From JAYGED01 sp046582565 (lineage in GTDB: Bacteria > Pseudomonadota > Alphaproteobacteria > JAAXGF01), in contig JAYGED010000127.1 of assembly GCA_046582565.1 (NCBI GenBank), positions 1 through 11,090 of the forward strand: a stretch of 11,090 nucleotides of DNA. The letters run 5' to 3'. The translations under genes were made by a program, and so were the position numbers. Positions 6,352-11,090 of the stretch are shown here, piece by piece (the first letter of the stretch is position 1; the number at the start of each line of letters is the position of its first letter). Below the pieces are notes generated by a model. The model was not told the DNA's origin. It did no database searches and worked only from the letters and a program-made list of their open reading frames with translations.

Positions 6352-7572
6352 ATGTCCCGACTCACCGATTGCAGCAGCCCCTACGACCGCATCGTCAACA
6401 CCAACATGGCCGGTCGCCGTATCGAGATTAATGACATGACGCTCGAGGGCGACTGCGAGGAGATGGCGGGCATCCACCTCACGCGCGACGACAAGATTCG
6501 CATCGCCGAGGCGCTGGCCGAGGCCGGCGTGCACCGAATCTCGGTGCTCGGCAACTCGCCGACGCCGACGCCTGAGGAGATCGACGATGTGCGCGAAATC
6601 GCGCGCCGCAATTTCATGCCGCCGCTTTGCGCCTTTGTAAAATCGCCCTTCGAGATCGACGTCGCGGCGGACCTCGGCCTGTGGGGCGTGGTCATCCTAA
6701 TTTCAGTCAACGAGCGGTTTTTCGGTGACGGACAGAGCGGCGATACGGTGATCGAGACGGCGCGGTCGCTCGCCGGACAGGCTAGATCGAAGGGTCTTCA
6801 TGTGGCGCTGATGGCGATGGATTCAACACGCGCGCGGCCCGATTACCTGCGTCGCTTCGTTGCCGAAACCGAGGCCGATTGGGACGAACTCGTGGTCTGC
6901 GATTCGATCGGTGTCGTCTCGCCCTGGGGGTTCGAGCATCTCGTCGCGACCGTGCGCAGTTGGACCGACAAGCCGCTACAGGTGCATTGCCACAACAACA
7001 CCTCGATGGCGGTCGCAAACGCCATGGCCGCGGTTCGCGGCGGCGCCACGGTGATCCACGCGACGGTCAACGGCCTTGGCGAATTCGCCGGCCAGGTGCC
7101 TCTTGAGGAACTCGCGGTGTCGCTTGGCATTCACTTCGGCATCGACTGCGGCCTGGACCTGGAACGGCTCACCGGCCTGTCCCAGCTCGTCGCCGAGGCC
7201 GCCGACGTACCGCTGCCGGTCAACAAGCCGGTCACCGGACCGGCGGCATTCGCCGTTCCCGAGACCGAAGAAATCCAGGAGGCGTTCTTCGGCCCCGCCC
7301 GCAAGGGCCGGCTCGACGAGGTGCTGACCTTCCCGCCGGGCCTGGTGGGCAACGCCGCGCAAATGTCGATCGGGCGCAAGTGCAGCACCTGGACGGTGGC
7401 CTACGGGCTGTTGTGCATGGACCTCGAGGCCGATCAATCGACGCTCGAGACCATCGCCAGCCACGTGCGCACCCATGCCATGGAACAGCCCGGCTATTAC
7501 CTGATGACGCAGGACGAATTCGCCGAGTTGGTGCGGCGAGGGGGCTTTCCGGTGATGCCTACGTCTGTGTAA
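6352..7572 (+). CDS. HMG-CoA lyase-like (DRE-TIM superfamily) protein lacking the DRE motif
   Basis: A 406-residue TIM-barrel protein of the HMGL-like family (isopropylmalate/homocitrate synthases, HMG-CoA lyase), metal-dependent enzymes that make or break C-C bonds next to carbonyls. Barrel landmarks: INDMTL (26-31, Asp28 as metal ligand), KIRIAEALAEAGVHRISVLG (48-67), WDELVVCDSIGVVSPWG (177-193), metal-binding HCHNN (His212/His214), and NGLGEFAGQVPLEELAV (240-256). Two expected motifs are altered: TLRDGEQ reads TLEGDCEEMAG, losing the catalytic Arg, and GERAGN reads GEFAGQ. The reaction is therefore probably not classical claisen-type chemistry, or the substrate is unusual. A C-terminal region (about 300-406) follows the barrel; no LeuA-type regulatory domain is recognised. 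TAGGAG lies six bases before the ATG. Second gene after the AllA-like gene. Confidence 0.85.
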   Translation: MSRLTDCSSPYDRIVNTNMAGRRIEINDMTLEGDCEEMAGIHLTRDDKIRIAEALAEAGVHRISVLGNSPTPTPEEIDDVREIARRNFMPPLCAFVKSPFEIDVAADLGLWGVVILISVNERFFGDGQSGDTVIETARSLAGQARSKGLHVALMAMDSTRARPDYLRRFVAETEADWDELVVCDSIGVVSPWGFEHLVATVRSWTDKPLQVHCHNNTSMAVANAMAAVRGGATVIHATVNGLGEFAGQVPLEELAVSLGIHFGIDCGLDLERLTGLSQLVAEAADVPLPVNKPVTGPAAFAVPETEEIQEAFFGPARKGRLDEVLTFPPGLVGNAAQMSIGRKCSTWTVAYGLLCMDLEADQSTLETIASHVRTHAMEQPGYYLMTQDEFAELVRRGGFPVMPTSV

Positions 7573-7723
7573 GGCGCAGGTCATGTATGTCGTCCCGACG
7601 CTTGACTCGGAGCGACAGTGATGTGTTTATATTTGCCAGCATCCACAAAGTTTGAACGGTAAAGATTTTAACATCCCGCGATCTGATTAGGCGGGTGATG
7701 TCAAAAAGGGGGAATTTCAGAGG
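7573..7723 (+). promoter_or_regulatory. Intergenic region before the transporter operon, possible promoter
   Basis: A 151-bp gap ahead of the binding-protein gene, large compared with the 22-bp gap upstream, so the transporter may have its own promoter. TTGACT at 7602-7607 is a fair -35, followed after 18 bases by TTTATA (7626-7631), a weak -10. AAAGGGGG at 7705-7712 is the likely ribosome site for the ATG at 7724, with long spacing. No T-rich terminator for the preceding gene is visible. Confidence 0.3.
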
Positions 7724-8566
7724 ATGACAAACCAATCATTTAGAGTCGGATTCGCAGCTTTCACCATAATAGCCGTACTTAGCGCGATGCCGGCGATTGC
7801 CGGTGAAACCTTCGACAGAATCAGGGCGACCAACAAGGTCGTTGTCGGCACCGAAGCGGCGTTCCCACCCTTCGAATTTATCGAGGATGGCAAGATCGTC
7901 GGCTACGGCAAGGACCTCCTGACCTATATCATCAAAGATATGGGCGTCGAGCTTGAGCAGCTCGATCTGCCGTGGCAGGGCATCCTGCCGGGCCTGCTGG
8001 CCAAAAAGTTCGACTTTGTCGCGACGACGGTCAGCGTGCGGCCGGAACGGGTAACGAAATACGCGTTCACCGTGCCAATCTCAGAAGGCACGACCTGGAC
8101 GATGAAGCGCTTCGACGACGATTCGATCCAGACGATAGACGACATTTCGGGCAAAGTGGTCGGTACGCAGCTGGCTTCGGCCGGCGTGCCCGCCTCGGAA
8201 GAATTCGAGGCCGCGCTTAAAGCCAACGGCCTGCCCGGATTCGCGGAGATGAAGCTCTTTACGTCCTATCCGGAGTCCTATCTCGCCTTGGCCAACGGTG
8301 CGGTCGATGTTGTCGTGCAGAGCCTTCCGAACCTCGCGGTCGTGGTCAAGCAGCAGCCGAACGTATTCGCGCTGGTCGGCGCGGTTGGCGATATTTCCTA
8401 CATGGGCTGGGTAACGCGCCCCGAGGACACCGATCTGCGTGACTACCTCTCCTCGAAACTCCTGGAGATGCGCGACAATGGCCATATGTACGAACTGCAG
8501 GACAAGTGGTTCGGCTTCCGCATGACAATTCCCAGCGAGGGCTATCTGCCCGCCGGGGCGCTCTAG
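7724..8566 (+). CDS. ABC transporter substrate-binding protein, polar amino-acid type (family 3)
   Basis: A 280-residue periplasmic binding protein. Residues 1-26 are a signal peptide (FAAFTIIAVLSAMPAIA, likely cut after AIA26). Family landmarks: VVVGTEAAFPPFEF (39-52), GYGKDLL (60-66), LPWQGILPGLLAKKFDFVATTVSVRPERV (82-110, given here by position), and GHMYELQDKWFG (253-264). Arg109 sits where LAO/HisJ Arg77 and GlnH Arg75 bind the ligand carboxylate. The Asp that binds the alpha-ammonium (GlnH Asp157, in HDTPN) is Ser200 here (QSLPN). The ligand may thus be a carboxylate without a free alpha-amine. The ribosome site is AAAGGGGG, about 11 bases upstream. It is followed by a strong hairpin and then both permeases and the ATPase, the standard order for such operons. 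Confidence 0.93.
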   Translation: MTNQSFRVGFAAFTIIAVLSAMPAIAGETFDRIRATNKVVVGTEAAFPPFEFIEDGKIVGYGKDLLTYIIKDMGVELEQLDLPWQGILPGLLAKKFDFVATTVSVRPERVTKYAFTVPISEGTTWTMKRFDDDSIQTIDDISGKVVGTQLASAGVPASEEFEAALKANGLPGFAEMKLFTSYPESYLALANGAVDVVVQSLPNLAVVVKQQPNVFALVGAVGDISYMGWVTRPEDTDLRDYLSSKLLEMRDNGHMYELQDKWFGFRMTIPSEGYLPAGAL

Positions 8567-8587
8567 CCTCTAATCGGAGGAACGTAA

Positions 8588-8616
8588 CCGGGGCGGTGCG
8601 CCGCGCACCGCCCCGG
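8588..8616 (+). other. Strong intercistronic RNA hairpin after the binding-protein gene
   Basis: A perfect 13-bp stem, CCGGGGCGGTGCG paired with CGCACCGCCCCGG, closes a 3-base CCG loop. It lies 21 bases after the binding-protein stop and 38 bases before the first permease. No T-run follows (CTGCGCCTTTC), so it is not a standard intrinsic terminator. In transport operons such hairpins often protect the binding-protein mRNA from 3' decay and lower permease output; that role is inferred here. Confidence 0.8.
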
Positions 8617-8654
8617 CTGCGCCTTTCATCGGCAAGGCAAGCCCTTTAACCGAC

Positions 8655-9314
8655 ATGAAGTTCGATTTTTCATATACCGTCGATGCCTTCCCGCGACTTC
8701 TCGAAGGCGCCATGATCACGGTACAGGTCGCGTTTTTAAGCTTCGTGCTGAGCCTGATACTCGGCACCGTTCTGACCGTCCTGCGCAGCTTCAAAATCAA
8801 ACCGATCAACATTGTCATCGCGATCTACATCAGCTTCATCCGCGGCACGCCGGTGCTGATCCAAATTTTCCTCGCCTACTATGTCTTGCCGGTCGTGGGC
8901 ATTGACCTGTCGGCCTTCGCGGCGGGCATCCTGGCGGTGACGCTGAACAGCGCCGCCTTTATGACGGAGATCCTGCGCGGTGGGCTCGCATCGGTGCCCA
9001 AGAGTCAACTCGAGGCGGCGCACTCGCTCGGTCTCAGGACATGGATAATCTGGCTCAAGATCGTCCTGCCGCAGGCTTTTATCGCGAGCATTCCGCCCTT
9101 GGTCAACGAGTTCACCCTGGTCGTCAAGACGACGCCTCTATTGGCCATGATCACGGTGGTTGAGTTGATGCGCGTCTCGCAGCAGATCTTCAGCAGCAAT
9201 TACCATCCGGTCGAGATTCTGATCGGGGCGTTCAGCATCTACTTTGTCATCTGCTTCGTGATCAGCCGGGCATCGGTGGTCATCGAACAGCGTTTTTCGA
9301 TGAGGCGGGCGTAG
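8655..9314 (+). CDS. Polar amino-acid ABC transporter permease 1 (HisM/GlnP family)
   Basis: A 219-residue inner-membrane permease, of typical length. Hydrophobic segments lie at about 18-43, 51-80, 85-104, 140-170 and 186-207. The family stretch IRGTPVLIQIFLAYYVLP (62-79) is present, as is the ATPase-docking EAA loop EAAHSLGLRTWIIWLKIVLP (120-139). The binding protein precedes it and the second permease starts four bases after its stop, so the two probably form a heterodimer. No good Shine-Dalgarno is seen before the ATG at 8655. Low initiation together with the upstream hairpin would fit the low permease-to-binding-protein ratio usual in these systems. Confidence 0.92.
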   Translation: MKFDFSYTVDAFPRLLEGAMITVQVAFLSFVLSLILGTVLTVLRSFKIKPINIVIAIYISFIRGTPVLIQIFLAYYVLPVVGIDLSAFAAGILAVTLNSAAFMTEILRGGLASVPKSQLEAAHSLGLRTWIIWLKIVLPQAFIASIPPLVNEFTLVVKTTPLLAMITVVELMRVSQQIFSSNYHPVEILIGAFSIYFVICFVISRASVVIEQRFSMRRA

Positions 9315-9318
9315 CGCC

Positions 9319-10050
9319 ATGGGCCTCGATTATACGATCTTCATCGATTACGGTCCGAAAATTTTGGAGGGCTTCCGCCTCACCCTGATCATCGTCATCT
9401 GCGCCATCTTCCTGGGCCTGCCGATGGGAGTCCTGCTGGCAATCGGGCGCATGTCGTCGAAGCTCTACTTTCGGGGGCCATCGGTCGTCGTGCTCGAGGT
9501 CATCCGCAATACGCCCTTCATGATCCAGATCTTCCTGCTCTACTACGTATTGCCGTTCTATGGTGTGAGGCTGCCCGCGATGCTGGTCGGCATCCTCGCG
9601 CTGGCGCTCTTCTCGAGTGTCTATTACGCCGAGATAATCCGCGCCGGCATCGCGGCGGTACCACGGGGCCAGAGCGAATCGGCGCGCGCCATCGGCATGT
9701 CCCATTCCCAGTCGCTGCGCAATGTCGTATTCCCCCAGATGTGGTCCATCGTGCTGCCGCCAATCGCCAACCAGACGCTGTCGTCGGTCAAGGAGTCATC
9801 GATCCTGGCGACCATCACCGTGTCGGAAATGACCATGTCGGCGCTCGCCGTCCAGGGCATCACCTTCAGGCCTTTCGAGGTCTTTATCATGATCACCCTG
9901 CTCTATTGGCTGCTGAACGAGTCCATCGCCTTCGGTGTGCGCCATCTCGAGAAATATCTCCAGACACGGCGCGGCCATCGGGCCACGACGGAACGGACTG
10001 CGGTGGAGGTCGAATCATCGCTGGAGGCGGCCCGCCGCATGACACGATGA
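9319..10050 (+). CDS. Polar amino-acid ABC transporter permease 2 (HisQ/GlnP family)
   Basis: A 243-residue inner-membrane permease, partner of the one encoded just upstream. It shows the IRNTPFMIQIFLLYYVLPFYG segment (62-82, given by position) and the EAA-type loop ESARAIGMSHSQSLRNVVFP (120-139). Hydrophobic segments lie at about 20-44, 55-80, 86-105, 142-170 and 185-208. The tail after residue 210 (EKYLQTRRGH to MTR) is a charged extension of about 30 residues beyond the last membrane helix, longer than in most family members. The gene begins four bases after the permease 1 stop. Its own stop overlaps the ATPase start (ATGA at 10047-10050), so translation of all three is probably coupled. 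Confidence 0.92.
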   Translation: MGLDYTIFIDYGPKILEGFRLTLIIVICAIFLGLPMGVLLAIGRMSSKLYFRGPSVVVLEVIRNTPFMIQIFLLYYVLPFYGVRLPAMLVGILALALFSSVYYAEIIRAGIAAVPRGQSESARAIGMSHSQSLRNVVFPQMWSIVLPPIANQTLSSVKESSILATITVSEMTMSALAVQGITFRPFEVFIMITLLYWLLNESIAFGVRHLEKYLQTRRGHRATTERTAVEVESSLEAARRMTR

Positions 10051-10826
10051 ACGCCGGCCACGCGACCATCTCGATCCGTGGGATCGAGAAGAGTTTTGGC
10101 GAGATCACCGCGCTGCGTGGCGTCGACCTCGACGTCGGCCGGGGCGAGGTCGTATGCGTCATCGGCCCCAGTGGTTGCGGCAAGTCGACGCTTTTGCGGG
10201 TCATCAACTGGTTGCAGCCGCCCGATGCCGGCCGCGTCTATATCGACGGCGAGCAGGTCGGCGAGACGGTTGACGCGAACGGCAAGGTGCGGTCGCGCCC
10301 GGAGCGCGAAATCAACGCGGTTCGCGCCCGCGTCGGCATGCTGTTTCAAGATTTCAACGTGTGGTCGAACATGAGCGCGCTGGAGAATGTCGTGCGGCCG
10401 CAGGTCGTGGTACTGCAACGAACGCGGGTCGAGGCCGAGGCTATCGCCTTGACGCTGCTGGAACGTGTCGGCCTTGCCGATCAGGTCAATCAATGGCCCG
10501 ATTCGCTGTCCGGCGGCCAGCTTCAGCGCGTCGCCATCGCGCGCGCGTTGGCGATGGACCCGATTGTCATGCTGCTCGACGAGCCGACATCCAGCCTCGA
10601 TCCGGAACTGGTCGGCGAAGTGCTCGCTGTCTTGCAGGAGTTGGCGACTGGCGGGATGACGATGATCGTCGTCACCCACGAACTCGGCTTCGCCAAGAAC
10701 GTCGCTAACCGGATCATCTTCATGGACGAGGGGCGGATCGTCGAGGACGGGCCACCGGAGCAGATCCTGCGGGCGCCCAAGACTGAGCGTCTCAAGCAGT
10801 TTCTGGATATGCTCGTTCATGTGTAG
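10047..10826 (+). CDS. Polar amino-acid ABC transporter ATP-binding protein, HisP/OccP type
   Basis: A 259-residue cytoplasmic ATPase that powers the two permeases. Walker A is GPSGCGKST (40-48), the Q-loop Gln101 lies in LFQDFNVW, the signature is LSGGQLQRVAIARAL (154-168), Walker B is IVMLLDEPTSSLD (173-185), and the switch His211 lies in VVTHEL. The insert VDANGKVRSRPEREIN followed by VWSNMSALENVV resembles HisP (VRDKDGQLKVADKNQL, then LWSHMTVLENV) rather than GlnQ. This relates the system to transporters of basic amino acids and opines. The ATG at 10047 overlaps the permease stop as ATGA. The frame is open far upstream, but similarity begins here. No close ribosome site is seen, consistent with translational coupling. 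Confidence 0.95.
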   Translation: MNAGHATISIRGIEKSFGEITALRGVDLDVGRGEVVCVIGPSGCGKSTLLRVINWLQPPDAGRVYIDGEQVGETVDANGKVRSRPEREINAVRARVGMLFQDFNVWSNMSALENVVRPQVVVLQRTRVEAEAIALTLLERVGLADQVNQWPDSLSGGQLQRVAIARALAMDPIVMLLDEPTSSLDPELVGEVLAVLQELATGGMTMIVVTHELGFAKNVANRIIFMDEGRIVEDGPPEQILRAPKTERLKQFLDMLVHV

Positions 10827-10880
10827 GCCGGTCCGGGGATCGGCGGCCGCAACCCTGGCGGAAGACAAAGGAGACAGGCA

Positions 10881-11090
10881 ATGACGATGACTTTCGAACA
10901 ACGCCGCAATCGGGTCGATTACCCCTATTCGGGTATCCCGACCTTCCTGCGCGCGCCGATTTGTACCGAACTCGACAAGCTTGACGCCGACATCGCGATC
11001 ATGGGCGTGCCGACCGATGACGGCTCGCCCTTCATGGCCGGCTCGCGTTTCGGCCCGCGCGCGCTACGCGAGCATTCGCTGCGCTTTGCA
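10881..11090 (+). CDS. Agmatinase-like ureohydrolase, N-terminal part (runs off the window)
   Basis: The first 70 codons of a second ureohydrolase. IAIMGVPTDDGSPFMAGSRF followed by GPRALREHS (residues about 38-66) is the classic N-terminal signature of the agmatinase/guanidinobutyrase branch (GVP.D.G....G.RFGPRAIRE.S). The metal-binding motifs would lie beyond the edge. AAAGGAG at 10867-10873 lies seven bases before the ATG. It follows the ATPase gene by 54 bases with no visible terminator, so it probably belongs to the same operon, linking the transporter with guanidino-group hydrolysis. It is not a duplicate of the gene at 3634-4596: that one has IAIMGIAYSDPYTIDEVTND at the equivalent place and has lost this signature. 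Confidence 0.9.
   Translation, partial: MTMTFEQRRNRVDYPYSGIPTFLRAPICTELDKLDADIAIMGVPTDDGSPFMAGSRFGPRALREHSLRFA

Noticed and set aside
7674..7697. Hairpin CCCGC...GCGGG before the binding-protein gene as terminator or riboswitch
   Set aside because: Five base pairs with an 11-base loop and no T-tract is within chance expectation.
8588..8640. Intrinsic terminator after the binding-protein gene
   Set aside because: The hairpin is strong, but no T-run follows it and the transporter genes continue immediately.
9903..10901. Long minus-strand open frame (332 codons) opposite the ATPase gene
   Set aside because: It is antisense to a textbook ABC ATPase, and its composition is typical of a GC-rich shadow frame.
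1..11090. tRNA, rRNA, CRISPR arrays or phage genes
   Set aside because: I looked for regularly spaced repeats, tRNA-like cloverleafs and phage-type genes and saw none.

Overview
The window looks like a piece of a high-GC proteobacterial chromosome. GC-rich third positions, Shine-Dalgarno-led genes and the relatedness of the transporter and catabolic genes suggest an alphaproteobacterium, but there is no rRNA or marker gene to confirm this. It falls into two very different halves.

Left part, about 1-3620: an insertion-sequence (IS) graveyard. It holds at least three, probably four, broken IS6-family elements. One at 1-207 has its transposase collapsed to an N-terminus fused to a C-terminus. 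A left end lies at 2835-2890. A minus-strand element survives as an end at 2894-2947 and a transposase piece at 3478-3610. A frameshifted plus-strand element occupies 2947-3468. Between the IS ends lie gene scraps: a frameshifted amidase C-terminus (215-376), an in-frame join of the start of ugpB to the second half of ugpA (1963-2592), and the 3' end of a protoporphyrinogen-oxidase-like gene (2591-2818). The only intact gene in this part is an amidase-signature-family amidase (438-1847).

Right part, about 3634-11090: a compact, intact catabolic and transport locus. Two minus-strand genes encode an AstE/aspartoacylase-family zinc deacylase (4660-5676) and an atypical ureohydrolase (3634-4596). 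They diverge from a plus-strand run across an AT-rich 107-bp spacer. The run contains a ureidoglycolate-lyase (AllA)-family protein, an HMG-CoA-lyase-like TIM-barrel protein without the usual DRE motif, a complete polar-amino-acid ABC transporter (binding protein, two permeases, HisP-type ATPase), and the start of a second agmatinase-like ureohydrolase (10881 onward, cut by the window edge).

Working model (inference): the transporter imports a nitrogen-rich compound, possibly a guanidino or ureido amino-acid derivative. The binding protein seems to lack the Asp that holds the free alpha-ammonium group in this family, so the ligand may be N-blocked. The deacylase could then unblock it, the ureohydrolases could release urea, and the AllA-like and lyase-like proteins could process the remaining carbon skeleton. 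The individual families are well supported. The combined pathway is a hypothesis, and I found no known pathway that matches it exactly.
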